This document shows, piece after piece, positions 26,849 through 35,435 of a stretch of DNA of 64,000 bases. Made by a program: the position numbers and the translations under genes. Under the pieces are notes generated by a model that was given only the letters and a program-made list of their open reading frames with translations, did not search any database and had not been told where the DNA came from. This stretch comes from Bradyrhizobium ivorense (GTDB lineage: Bacteria; Pseudomonadota; Alphaproteobacteria; Rhizobiales; Xanthobacteraceae), in contig NZ_CAADFC020000033.1 in assembly GCF_900696085.1 (NCBI RefSeq), forward strand, positions 496,001 through 560,000, given 5' to 3'. Position 1 is the stretch's first letter, and the number at the start of each line of letters is the position of its first letter.

Positions 26849-27598
26849 ATGGCGGAAGCACTGGTCATCAAGGGGCTCAGCAAGCGTTTTGGCGGGTTGA
26901 AAGCCGTGCAGGACGTCAGCTTCACGGTGCAGGAGAACGAGACGGTGGCGCTGATCGGCCCGAATGGCGCCGGCAAAACCACGAGCTTTCATTTAATCAC
27001 CGGATTTCATCGCCCCGACGCCGGCTCGGTGCTCGCCTTCGGCCAGGAGGTCGTCGGCCTCAAGCCGCACGACGTCTGCGCGCTCGGCATGGCGCGCACC
27101 TTCCAGGTGGCAAAGCCGTTCGGCGCGATGACGGTGCTGGACAATGTGATGACCGGCGCCTTCCTGCGCGACCGCCATATCGCCGCCGCCGAGCGGAAGG
27201 CGCGCGAGGCGATCGAATTCGTCGGCCTCGCCGCCCGCGAGCAGACGCGGGCCAAGGACCTCACCACCATCGATCAGCGCCGGCTTGAGATGGCGCGCGC
27301 GCTGGCGACGCAGCCCAAGATCCTGCTGCTCGACGAGGTGATGGCCGGGCTCAACCCGTCGGAGATCGACCAGGCCGTCGCGCTGGTGAAGAAGCTCGCC
27401 GCCAGCGGCCTCACCATCGTGATCGTCGAGCATGTGATGCGCGCGATCATGGCGGTGGCCCGCCACATCGTAGTGCTCGACCACGGTCAGAAGATCGCCG
27501 AGGGCGCGCCGAAGGAGATCGTGGAGAACCCGGAAGTGATCCGCGCCTATCTCGGCTCCTATGTGCATCCGCCGGCGCAGGGAGACGCCCATGCTTGA
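26849..27598 (+). CDS. Liv-type ABC importer ATP-binding protein (LivG)
   Basis: A 249-residue ATPase. The start at 26849 has GAGGG at 26836-26840; an alternative ATG at 26831 overlaps the LivM stop and would add six residues. Walker A is GPNGAGKTT, followed by the LivG-specific FQVAKPFGAMTVLDNVM region and Walker B LLLDEVMAGLNPSE. The classical LSGGQ signature is degenerate here (LTTIDQRRLEMARAL), as is common in LivG proteins. Confidence 0.93.
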   Translation: MAEALVIKGLSKRFGGLKAVQDVSFTVQENETVALIGPNGAGKTTSFHLITGFHRPDAGSVLAFGQEVVGLKPHDVCALGMARTFQVAKPFGAMTVLDNVMTGAFLRDRHIAAAERKAREAIEFVGLAAREQTRAKDLTTIDQRRLEMARALATQPKILLLDEVMAGLNPSEIDQAVALVKKLAASGLTIVIVEHVMRAIMAVARHIVVLDHGQKIAEGAPKEIVENPEVIRAYLGSYVHPPAQGDAHA

Positions 27599-28295
27599 GC
27601 TCTCCCGCGTCAGCGCCAGCTACGGCTCGGTGCCTGCCATCACCGACGTCAACATCTCCATTGCCCAGGGCGAAGCCGTCGGCCTGTTGGGGGCCAACGG
27701 CGCCGGCAAGAGCACGACGCTGCGCGCCGTCTCGGGCCTCGTCAAACTGTTTGCCGGCAAGGTCACGTTCGCCGGCGTCGACCTCGCCAGCCTGCCGCCC
27801 TACCGCATCCCCGAGCTCGGCATCGCGCATGTGCCCGAGGGGCGCCAGGTGTTTCCGGAAATGAGCGTGCAGGAAAACCTCGAGATCGGCGCCTTCGTGC
27901 CCAAGGCCAAGACGGATCGCGCGCGGACGATGGAGCTGGTCTACAGCATCTTCCCGCGGCTCGCCGACCGCAGGAAGCAGCTCGCCGGCACCATGAGCGG
28001 CGGCGAGCAGCAGATGCTCGCGGTCGGCCGCGGCCTGATGCTGAAGCCGCGGCTGTTGATGCTCGACGAACCGTCGCTCGGCCTCGCGCCTGTGATGACC
28101 GACGTGACCTTCGAGAAGATCGGCGAGATCCACAAGATGGGCACCGCGATCCTGCTGGTGGAGCAGAATGTCAGCCGCGCGCTGTCGCTGGTGCAGCGCG
28201 CCTATGTGCTGGAAAGCGGCAACGTGATCATGCACGGCACCAGCACCGAGCTCGCCAACAACAAGCAGGTGCAGGCGGCGTATCTGGGGATTTGA
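27591..28295 (+). CDS. Liv-type ABC importer ATP-binding protein (LivF)
   Basis: A 234-residue ATPase whose ATG at 27591 overlaps the LivG-type stop by 8 bp. Walker A GANGAGKST, signature MSGGEQQMLAVGRGLM and Walker B LLMLDEPSLGLAP are all intact. It is the last gene of the unit and is followed by a block of palindromic repeats. Confidence 0.94.
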   Translation: MLELSRVSASYGSVPAITDVNISIAQGEAVGLLGANGAGKSTTLRAVSGLVKLFAGKVTFAGVDLASLPPYRIPELGIAHVPEGRQVFPEMSVQENLEIGAFVPKAKTDRARTMELVYSIFPRLADRRKQLAGTMSGGEQQMLAVGRGLMLKPRLLMLDEPSLGLAPVMTDVTFEKIGEIHKMGTAILLVEQNVSRALSLVQRAYVLESGNVIMHGTSTELANNKQVQAAYLGI

Positions 28296-28314
28296 GGCGT
28301 CCCGCTGTTAGTCC

Positions 28315-28650
28315 CGTCATCCCCGCGCAAAGGCTTCGCCTTTGTCGCTGGAGGATGCACCGCTGTTCAATCCGTCATCCTGAGGCGCGAGCCCTTGCGA
28401 GCCTCGAAGGATGAATCGGCCACCAGCCGGGCCGTCGACCCTTCGAGACGCGCGCAAGAGCGCGCTCCTCATGGTGACGGGTTGGTTTGCTCACCTTTCT
28501 CAGTGTCATCACCCGCGCAGGCGGGTGATCCAGTATTCCAGAGGCAGTGGTGAATGAACCGAGAGGCCGCGGCGTACTGGATCGCCCGGTTAAACCGGGC
28601 GATGACAGGTGTGGGTGAGGACAAAGCTTCACACCCTCTCAGGGTGACGA
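28315..28650. repeat. composite block of palindromic repeats, copy A
   Basis: Fills the whole gap between the LivF-type gene and the alkylsulfatase stop. Modules in order: a GTCATCCCCGCGCAAAGG hairpin, a CGTCATCCTGAGG...CCTTCGAG module, a GTGTCATCACCCGCGCAGG...CAGTATTCCAGAG module, an ACTGGATCGCCCGGTT AAACCGGGCGATGACA hairpin, and a CTCAGGGTGACG end. Related modules recur at 43263-43570 and, reversed, at 54253-54574. No gene is seen inside. Confidence 0.8.
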
Positions 28651-28655
28651 CGGCG

Positions 28656-30590
28656 CTACGTCACCAACGTCCGCTTCGGCTCGACGATCTCGAACATGCG
28701 CGGGAATTCGTCCATCAGCGCCATCAGCTCGCCGAGCTTTAGCGGCTCGCCCGACACCTTGATCTTGCCGGCGTCGACCGCGTCCGGGAACGTGGTCAGC
28801 TTGGCGATCACCTCGTCCAGCGTGCCGCGCGCCAGGGTGAAGCTCGCATCCGCATCCGCCGCCTGCGCGCCCTTGACGTAGGTCAGCGCCGAATTCTCCA
28901 GATTGAGCACGAACGTCTCGCCGGTATCGGTAAAGCTCCAGTTCAACACGATACGCTTGCCTTCGGCCTTGGGGCCGTTGAGGCGGATGCCGAGCACGTC
29001 CCAGAGCTGCTCGGTGCGCAGCGCGGCCAGCGTCTCGCGCGGCATCGGCGAGCGCGGCGGCGTCTTCGGCATGCCCTGGCGCAGCTCCTGCGCGCCGAAC
29101 AGATAGGCGTTGCGCCAGGTCGAGCTTTCCGCGGCGTAACCGAGCTGCTCGAACGTGTCGGCCAGCATTGCCCGCGCCGCCTGGTTGTCCGGCTCGGCGA
29201 ACACGAGATGGCTGACCGCCTGCGCCACGAAGCGGAATTCGCCCTTGGAAAAATCCGCCACCGCCCGTTTCAGGATCGCGTCGGCGCCGCCCATGTATTC
29301 GACATACTTCTTGCCTGCCTCGACCGGCGGCAGCGGATCCAGATTGACCGGATTCGCGTCGTACCAGCCAAGATATTTCTGGTAGATCGCCTTCACATTG
29401 TGCCTGATGTGGCCGTAATAGCCGCGGCCGTGCCAGGCGCCCTCCAGGCTCTGCGGCAGGCGGATCGCCTCCGCGATCTCGGCGGCGTTGAGCCCGTGGT
29501 TCATCAGCCGGATGGTCTGGTCGTGCGCGTATTTGTAGAGATCGCGCTGCTGACGGATCATGGTGTCGATCCGCGCCGCGCCCCACACCGGCCAGTGATG
29601 CTGGCCGCACATCGCCTCGGCCTTGCCGCCCCACATCTGCAGCGCCTCGCCGAGATATTTCGACCAGGCCAGCGCATCGCGGACATCGGCGCCGCGGAAC
29701 GGCAGCAGATTATGGAAATTATGCGTGCAGTTTTCCGCGAGGTTGAGCAGTCTGTAGCGCGGGATGAAGAAATGCATCTCCGCCGGCGCCTCGCTGTTCG
29801 GCGCCATCTGGAATTCGAATTCGACGCCGTCGATCACCCTGACATCGCCGGTCGCGATGATCAGGTCGGTCGGCCGCAGCAGCGCCACGCCGCCGGCCGC
29901 CATGGTCTTGCCGAGCCCGCAGTCGACCTGTCCGTGCACGCCCTTGGCGAGGAACGGCCCGAACTGATACTGCGCGCGGCGCAGCATCGCCGGACCCGCG
30001 ATGATGTTCTCGGAGACCGCGTGCTCCATGAAAAAATTCGGCGCGATGATCGGCACGCCGGCCGCCAGCATCGCGTCGTCGAGCACGCCGCGGGCGCCGC
30101 CCCAATGGTCGGTATGGGTGTGGGTGAAGATGACAGCCGCGACCGGCCGCTTGCCGCGGTGCTGGAAGTATAGCTCCATCGCCGCCCGCGCCCCCTCGAT
30201 CGAGGTCAGCGTGTCGACCACGATCACGCCGGTGTCGCCCTCGATCAGCGTCATGTTGGCGATATCGAGCCCGCGCACCTGGTAGACGCCGGGCACCACC
30301 TCGAACAGACCGTGATGCATGTTGAGCCGCGACTGCCGCCACAGGCTGGGATCGACGGTCGGCGGTGCATTTTCCTCCGCCAGGAAGCCGTAAGGCTCGA
30401 GGCTCCAGACCGCGCGGCCCTGCGCCGAGGTGACCTTTGCGTGCTCGATGGTGCCGAGGAAGCCGCGCGCGGCGTCGTCGAAATCCCTGACATCGGAGAA
30501 CGGCAGCGCCTTCAGCATCGCCGCATGCTGCGCGATGACCGAGGCGGATGCGGGCTTCGGAGCTTGCGATATGTCACCGGCGCTTGTCAT
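28656..30590 (-). CDS. alkyl sulfatase, metallo-beta-lactamase superfamily (SdsA1-like)
   Basis: A 644-residue enzyme predicted to hydrolyse primary alkyl sulfates such as dodecyl sulfate to alcohol plus sulfate. The zinc-binding motif THTHTDHWGG is at residues 156-165 (His157, His159, Asp161, His162). A middle all-helical dimerisation domain follows at about 380-510, then a C-terminal sterol-carrier-like domain at about 520-640. No Sec signal is evident, whereas the Pseudomonas enzyme is secreted. GAGAGGAG precedes the ATG. It is 44 bp downstream of a Baeyer-Villiger-type monooxygenase gene, a plausible pair for alkyl chain or ketone catabolism. Confidence 0.92.
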   Translation of the reverse strand: MTSAGDISQAPKPASASVIAQHAAMLKALPFSDVRDFDDAARGFLGTIEHAKVTSAQGRAVWSLEPYGFLAEENAPPTVDPSLWRQSRLNMHHGLFEVVPGVYQVRGLDIANMTLIEGDTGVIVVDTLTSIEGARAAMELYFQHRGKRPVAAVIFTHTHTDHWGGARGVLDDAMLAAGVPIIAPNFFMEHAVSENIIAGPAMLRRAQYQFGPFLAKGVHGQVDCGLGKTMAAGGVALLRPTDLIIATGDVRVIDGVEFEFQMAPNSEAPAEMHFFIPRYRLLNLAENCTHNFHNLLPFRGADVRDALAWSKYLGEALQMWGGKAEAMCGQHHWPVWGAARIDTMIRQQRDLYKYAHDQTIRLMNHGLNAAEIAEAIRLPQSLEGAWHGRGYYGHIRHNVKAIYQKYLGWYDANPVNLDPLPPVEAGKKYVEYMGGADAILKRAVADFSKGEFRFVAQAVSHLVFAEPDNQAARAMLADTFEQLGYAAESSTWRNAYLFGAQELRQGMPKTPPRSPMPRETLAALRTEQLWDVLGIRLNGPKAEGKRIVLNWSFTDTGETFVLNLENSALTYVKGAQAADADASFTLARGTLDEVIAKLTTFPDAVDAGKIKVSGEPLKLGELMALMDEFPRMFEIVEPKRTLVT

Positions 30591-30634
30591 GATCGTTCAC
30601 TCCTCTCACACCACGAAAACCTTGATCATCCGCC

Positions 30635-32455
30635 TCAGCGAAACTGCACGCCCTCGAACTGGCCGCTGCTGCGCCATCCCTCGATATATTTGAAATAGGC
30701 CAACGCCCCCGCGGGATGGCCGACATTGAGCTTGGCGGCGGGACCGGGCTCGCGGCCCTCATTGTTGTAATAGCCCGGCGTGCAATCCGGCCCGCCGATC
30801 ATGCGGCCGACACCGGTCAGGAGCAGCTCGACCCAGCGGCTCTCGGCCTCCTTGCTGACTTCGATTTGCGTGAAGCCGTTGTCGCGCGCATGACCGACCA
30901 TCAGCGCGATGGTCCGCGCCGCTTCCGTCAGATTGTGCGGCACGTTGGAGATCAGGTTGGCGCCCTGCGTCGGCTGCACGAAGAACACGTTCGGAAAGCC
31001 GTGCACGTGAATGCCGTGCTTGGTGCGCATGCCCTCGCCCCAATAATCCGACAGCTTGACGCCGTCCCGCCCCGTCAGATCGAAGCCCGCCCGCCGGCGA
31101 TATTCGGTGCCGACCTCGAAACCCGAGGCATAGATGATGCAATCGAGCTCGTATTCCCTGCCCGCGACGACGATCCCTTTCTCGGCAATCCGCTCGACGC
31201 CCTTGCCGTCGGTGTCGACCAGATGCGTGCCCGGCGTGTTGAACGCCTGCAGATAGGAATCGTGGAAGCACGGCCGCTTGCAGAGCTGGCCATACCAGGC
31301 CTTGAGATTCCTGGCGGTCTCGCGATCGCGGACGATGGTGTCGATCCGGTTACGGATTTCCTCCATCTTCTCGAAGTCGGAATCCTCGAACGCGGCCCGC
31401 ATGTTTTCTACGGTTCGCTGCTCGTGCGGCAGCACCATGATCTTGGCGCGGATCCGCTTCGACAGGTCGGTCCAGCCATCCTGCACCAGATCCTCTTCGG
31501 CGGAGCCGCCGGCCTGGTTGGCGGTGAAATTCTCCAGCCAGCGCTGCTGCCAGCCGGGCGTCGCAATGCCGGCGAACCAGTTCGGATCGATCGGCGCATT
31601 GCCGCGCACGTCGACCGACGACGGCGTGCGCTGGAACACGTAGAGCTCCTTGCAGGCTCGCGCGAGATGCGGCACGCACTGCACCGAGGTGGCGCCGGTG
31701 CCGATGATGCCGACGCGCTTGTCGGCGAGCCTGTCCATCGGCGCGCCCTGCGGACTGCCGCCGGTGTAGTCGTAATCCCAGCGGCTGGTGTGGAACGAGT
31801 GGCCGGCAAAATTCTCGATGCCGGCAATGCCGGGCAGTTTTGGCACGTGCAGCGGGCCGGTGCCGATACCGACATATTGCGCGGTGAAGGCGTCGCCGCG
31901 GTTGGTGCGGATCCTCCAGCGCGATTGTCCCTCGTCCCAGTCGAGGCTGACGACCTCGGTGTGAAACAGCGCGTTGTCGTAGAGCCCGAAATGTTTGCCG
32001 ATGCGCTGGCAATGCGCGAGGATCTCCGGCGCATGCGCGTATTTCTCCGACGGCATGTGGCCGGTCTCTTCCAGCAGCGGCATGTAGACCATCGATGCGG
32101 TGTCGCACTGCGCGCCGGGATAGCGGTTCCAGTACCAGGTGCCGCCGAAGTCGCCGCCCTTTTCGACGATGCGCACATCCTTGACGCCGATTTCGGTCAG
32201 CCGCGCCGCGGTTGCCAGCCCAGCAAAGCCGCCGCCGATGAAGGCGAAGGTGACGTGGTCGGTCTTCGGCGCCCGCTCGGTGCGCGGCGTATAGGGATCG
32301 TCGAGATAATGCGCGAGCTGTCCCTTGATCTGAAGATACTGATCGTTGCCGTCGGGACGCAGCCGCTTATTTCGTTCAGCGAGATATTTCTGGCGCAGCC
32401 GCTCCTTGTCGATCGCGGCCGGCTTCGCATCCCGGGATTGATCCGTCATCGTCAT
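30635..32455 (-). CDS. flavin-dependent Baeyer-Villiger-type monooxygenase
   Basis: A 606-residue FAD/NADPH enzyme. The FAD-binding GGGFAG is at residues 74-79, the NADPH-binding GTGATS at 252-257, and between them the family fingerprint FAGHSFHTSRWD at 216-227 (consensus FxGxxxHxxxW). This supports insertion of oxygen next to a ketone to give an ester or lactone, as in cyclohexanone or phenylacetone monooxygenases. An N-terminal extension of about 65 residues precedes the FAD domain. The ATG at 32455 or the next Met at codon 3 may be used; no clear ribosome site is visible. The substrate is unknown. Confidence 0.9.
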   Translation of the reverse strand: MTMTDQSRDAKPAAIDKERLRQKYLAERNKRLRPDGNDQYLQIKGQLAHYLDDPYTPRTERAPKTDHVTFAFIGGGFAGLATAARLTEIGVKDVRIVEKGGDFGGTWYWNRYPGAQCDTASMVYMPLLEETGHMPSEKYAHAPEILAHCQRIGKHFGLYDNALFHTEVVSLDWDEGQSRWRIRTNRGDAFTAQYVGIGTGPLHVPKLPGIAGIENFAGHSFHTSRWDYDYTGGSPQGAPMDRLADKRVGIIGTGATSVQCVPHLARACKELYVFQRTPSSVDVRGNAPIDPNWFAGIATPGWQQRWLENFTANQAGGSAEEDLVQDGWTDLSKRIRAKIMVLPHEQRTVENMRAAFEDSDFEKMEEIRNRIDTIVRDRETARNLKAWYGQLCKRPCFHDSYLQAFNTPGTHLVDTDGKGVERIAEKGIVVAGREYELDCIIYASGFEVGTEYRRRAGFDLTGRDGVKLSDYWGEGMRTKHGIHVHGFPNVFFVQPTQGANLISNVPHNLTEAARTIALMVGHARDNGFTQIEVSKEAESRWVELLLTGVGRMIGGPDCTPGYYNNEGREPGPAAKLNVGHPAGALAYFKYIEGWRSSGQFEGVQFR

Positions 32456-32579
32456 CGGAGGGCGCCTCGCTCGATCGGCTTTTCTGTCATTGGTTCCGCA
32501 ACAGATAAGCTAACATCGACGCGATTGGCAAATCCCCGCCGTCCCGGCATTCTCGGCGTGGCCTGACGGTTGGCCCCCC

Positions 32580-32607
32580 TCATTCCGGGCGTATTGCCCT
32601 GGAATGA
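32580..32607. terminator. hairpin between binding-protein and monooxygenase genes
   Basis: The arms TCATTCC (32580-32586) and GGAATGA (32601-32607), with GGGC/GCCC inside, sit 8 bp past the stop of the minus-strand substrate-binding protein gene. It is likely a terminator or a short member of the CATTCCGG repeat family. Confidence 0.45.
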
Positions 32608-32614
32608 CCCGCGT

Positions 32615-33631
32615 TCACTTCTTCACCTTGCTCGCATCCATCTTGATGCTGGCGTCGAGCATTTTGGTCGAGAACGCGGTCGTGACGTCGAACGGCTTCT
32701 CCATGCCGAGATAGGTCTGGACCAGTTCATAGTCCTTCTTCATCCGCTCGCCGTCGATCCAGCCGAGCGCCTTGGTCGTGGTGAACTCGTCGGTCATCAG
32801 ATACTTGATGCGCTCCCACTGCCGCTCCTGGTTCTCCTTGTCGAGGCCGGAGGCCTGGTCGAGCAGCGCCTTGAGGCAGGGCGCGACGTCGGCGACGCAG
32901 GCCGCGTAGGCCTTCTGGCTGATCCGCACGAATTCCTCGACCAGCTTCGGGTTCTTCGCGAGGTAGGCGCCGTTGACGATCAGCGAGTTGCCATAGGGGT
33001 TGAGCCCGATGTCTTTCCAGTTGACGAAACCGAGGTCCTGGCCGAACTCGATCACCTTGAGATCGTGCTCGTTGTAGAAGTCGCTGATGATATCCACGGT
33101 GTGGCTCTTCAGCGCCGCGATCTTCGCGGTCGGCCCGACGTTGACGAAGGAGACCGCGTCGGGCGCGATCCCGGCCGCCTTGGCGAACGCCGGCCACATC
33201 ACGCGCGAGGCGTCGCCCGGCGGGTTGCCGATCTTGTGGCCGACGAAATCCTTCGGTCCGTTCACGCCGTAGCTCTTCAGCCAGTAGAAGGTCTGGCCGG
33301 TATTGGCGTAGATGCTCATCAGCGCCACCACGTCGGCGCCCTTGCTCTTGGCCACCAGCGTGGTGGCGAGGTCGGCGATGCCGAACGGCGAGCCGCCGGA
33401 GCCGACCTTCAGCGCCGAGACACCGGAGCCCTTGCCGACCTCGATGGTGAGATCGATGCCGGCCTTCTCGTACCAGCCCTGCGCCTTGGCATAATAAAAC
33501 GGCGAATGGTCCGCGGTCGGCGTCCAGTTCAACACCAGGTTGACCGCCTCGCCCGCGAACGACGGCGCGATCGGCATCGCCGGTGCGATCGCCAGCCCAA
33601 TCGTCAAGGCGGCGGCTCTCAATCCCCTCAT
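32615..33631 (-). CDS. NitT/TauT-type ABC importer substrate-binding protein
   Basis: A 338-residue periplasmic protein of the NMT1/THI5-like family. The start is the ATG at 33631 with GAGGAGG five bases upstream. Residues 1-27 form a Sec signal (cleavage near APSFAGE). The mature protein opens VNLVLNWTPTADHSPFYYAKAQGWYEKAGIDLTIE, the classic pattern for nitrate, taurine, pyrimidine-precursor and phthalate binders. It is divergent from the TetR gene, and the permease and ATPase lie beyond that gene on the plus strand. The ligand is unknown. Confidence 0.92.
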   Translation of the reverse strand: MRGLRAAALTIGLAIAPAMPIAPSFAGEAVNLVLNWTPTADHSPFYYAKAQGWYEKAGIDLTIEVGKGSGVSALKVGSGGSPFGIADLATTLVAKSKGADVVALMSIYANTGQTFYWLKSYGVNGPKDFVGHKIGNPPGDASRVMWPAFAKAAGIAPDAVSFVNVGPTAKIAALKSHTVDIISDFYNEHDLKVIEFGQDLGFVNWKDIGLNPYGNSLIVNGAYLAKNPKLVEEFVRISQKAYAACVADVAPCLKALLDQASGLDKENQERQWERIKYLMTDEFTTTKALGWIDGERMKKDYELVQTYLGMEKPFDVTTAFSTKMLDASIKMDASKVKK

Positions 33632-33707
33632 CGCATCCTCCTCGAACGACAAGGCCGGCCTTGTCGTTGCGTGTCCCTGACGCTACCAATGCAACAGAGG
33701 GCGGGAC

Positions 33708-33728
33708 CAGTTGTCAACTGTTTGGTTG
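33708..33728. promoter_or_regulatory. candidate TetR operator in divergent promoter
   Basis: Overlapping inverted repeats: CAGTTG-T-CAACTG at 33708-33720, and an imperfect CAACTG-TT-TGGTTG at 33715-33728, immediately before the TetR start codon. A related perfect dyad stands before the permease gene at 34572. The position would allow autoregulation and control of the binding-protein gene. Confidence 0.5.
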
Positions 33729-33731
33729 GAA

Positions 33732-34379
33732 ATGCTGAAGAGACGATCGGACGACATCAAGCCGCAGCGGCGGGATCCCGTCGCCACCCGGAACAAGCTG
33801 CTGACCGCGGCGCGGCGCGAGTTCGCGCAGAACGGGCTGGCCGGCGCCCGGGTCGACGAGATCGCGGCGCGCGCCGGCGTCAACAAGCAGCTGGTCTACC
33901 ACTATTTCGGCGACAAGGACGCGCTCTACCTCGCCGTGCTGGAATTGGTCTATGAAGAGATCCGCGCCCAGGAGCGCAAGCTCAATCTCGAGGGCCTGCC
34001 GCCCGAGCAGGCGATCAAGACGCTGATCGAGGCCTCGTTCGACCATCTCGACGCCCACCCCGATTTCATCGTGCTGTTGAACGACGAGAACCGCGGCGGC
34101 GCGCGCCATGTGCGCGGCTCGCGCAAGCTCGAGGCGATGCATTCGCCCCTGGTCAGCATGGTCTCGAAGATCCTCGCCGAGGGCCTGCGCGCGGGAACCT
34201 TTCGCAAGGGCGTCAACGCGGTGCATCTCTACATCTCGATCGCCGGCCTCAGCTACTTCTTCTTCTCCAATGCGTCGACCCTGTCGGCGATCTTCGGCAA
34301 GGACCTGTCCAGCGCCGCCGAGAAGCGCGCCCGGCGCAAGCATGTGGTCGATCTCGTGCTGAAGTCGCTGCGGCCGTAG
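33732..34379 (+). CDS. TetR-family transcriptional regulator
   Basis: A 215-residue regulator starting at the ATG at 33732; the TTG at 33711 is less likely since it lies inside the candidate operator. The DNA-binding domain spans about residues 20-66 (AARREFAQNGLAGARVDEIAARAGVNKQLVYHYFGDKDAL). The C-terminal ligand domain resembles the TetR_C_6/NemR-like group. It sits between the two halves of the NitT-type importer and probably represses it; the inducer is unknown. Confidence 0.92.
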   Translation: MLKRRSDDIKPQRRDPVATRNKLLTAARREFAQNGLAGARVDEIAARAGVNKQLVYHYFGDKDALYLAVLELVYEEIRAQERKLNLEGLPPEQAIKTLIEASFDHLDAHPDFIVLLNDENRGGARHVRGSRKLEAMHSPLVSMVSKILAEGLRAGTFRKGVNAVHLYISIAGLSYFFFSNASTLSAIFGKDLSSAAEKRARRKHVVDLVLKSLRP

Positions 34380-34404
34380 CGTTGGGCAGTGGCCCCCCAT
34401 ATTC

Positions 34405-34532
34405 GGTGTCGTCCCGGTCTTGAGCCGGGACCCATAACCACCAACGCGCGTTGGTTTGCGAAGCTGGGGCCACGGCCCTCGTAGCAACAACGTCCTGTGG
34501 TTATGGGTCCCTGCTTTCGCAGGGACGACACC
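34405..34532. repeat. nested inverted repeat of 128 bp
   Basis: The outer arms at 34405-34415 and 34522-34532 (GGTGTCGTCCC) and the inner arms at 34427-34441 and 34497-34511 (GGGACCCATAACCAC) both pair perfectly, giving a long interrupted stem downstream of the TetR gene. Likely a dispersed palindromic repeat. Confidence 0.7.
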
Positions 34533-34571
34533 ACAATTTGCGGCGCGGCTTGTGAACTTCGACCCGCTAAT

Positions 34572-34585
34572 CAACCAACTGGTTG
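34572..34585. promoter_or_regulatory. candidate TetR operator before the permease gene
   Basis: The perfect dyad CAACCA-AC-TGGTTG lies 68 bp before the preferred GTG start of the permease. It shares TGGTTG and CAACTG-like elements with the site at 33708-33728. Confidence 0.5.
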
Positions 34586-34652
34586 AAACTTGCCGGCACC
34601 CGGGATAGGCTGCGCTCGCGCCCGGAGGACGGCGCGAGCAACGGAGCAGCCT

Positions 34653-35423
34653 GTGTTCAATGACGGCGGACGGTCGGCGCGGTCGATTGCGATCATCCTG
34701 ATCGTGCACCTTGCCGTGATCGTGCTCTGGCAGGTCGCCGTCGACGCGTTCCAGGTTCCAAAGTTCATCCTGCCCTCGCCGCTCGCGACCGTGGCGACGC
34801 TGGGCGCCGCAAAGTATGCCTGGCTGTCGAACCTGCTGGTGACGGCGGCGGAAATCCTCGGCGGCTTCTGCCTCGGCGCGCTGGTCGGCGTCGCGCTTGC
34901 GGTGATCTTCACCTGGTCGCCGCTGGTCAGCCTGCTGCTGCTGCCGCTGTTCGTGACCTTGAACATGATCCCGAAGGTCGCGCTGGGGCCGCTGTTCATC
35001 GTCTGGTTCAGCTACGGCATCTTTCCGAACATCCTGATCGCGTTCTCGATCTGCTTCTTCCCGATCCTGCTGACCACCGCGCGTGGCCTCTCCGAGGTCG
35101 AGCCCGATCTGCTCGACCTCGTCAAATCGCTGCGCGGCTCGCGCTGGACGCTGTTCCGCAAGATCCAGCTGCCGGGCTCGCTGCCTTACGTGTTCTCCGG
35201 CATGAAGGTCGGCGCCATCCTCGCGGTCGCCGGCGCCATCGTCGGCGAGTTCATCGCCTCCGAGCGCGGGCTCGGCTACCTGATGATCCAGGTGCAGTCC
35301 TCGCTCGACACCCCGGCGATGGTGATGGCCGTGGTGCTGCTCACGCTGCTCGGCGTCGCGCTGTACGGCCTCGTGCTCGGCCTCGAACGGCTGTTCGTGG
35401 TCCGCGACGTCAGGCTGCAATAA
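34653..35423 (+). CDS. NitT/TauT-type ABC importer permease
   Basis: A 256-residue permease. The preferred start is GTG at 34653 (GGAG upstream); the frame opens at a TTG at 34590. About six membrane segments are present, with the domain core TLNMIPKVALGPLFIVWFSYGIFPNILIAF and the EAA-like loop KSLRGSRWTLFRKIQLPGSLPYVFSGMKVG typical of SsuC/TauC-type permeases. It heads a five-gene run (permease, epimerase-like, GNAT, DHDPS-like, ATPase). Confidence 0.9.
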   Translation: MFNDGGRSARSIAIILIVHLAVIVLWQVAVDAFQVPKFILPSPLATVATLGAAKYAWLSNLLVTAAEILGGFCLGALVGVALAVIFTWSPLVSLLLLPLFVTLNMIPKVALGPLFIVWFSYGIFPNILIAFSICFFPILLTTARGLSEVEPDLLDLVKSLRGSRWTLFRKIQLPGSLPYVFSGMKVGAILAVAGAIVGEFIASERGLGYLMIQVQSSLDTPAMVMAVVLLTLLGVALYGLVLGLERLFVVRDVRLQ

Positions 35424-35435
35424 CAAGGACACAAC

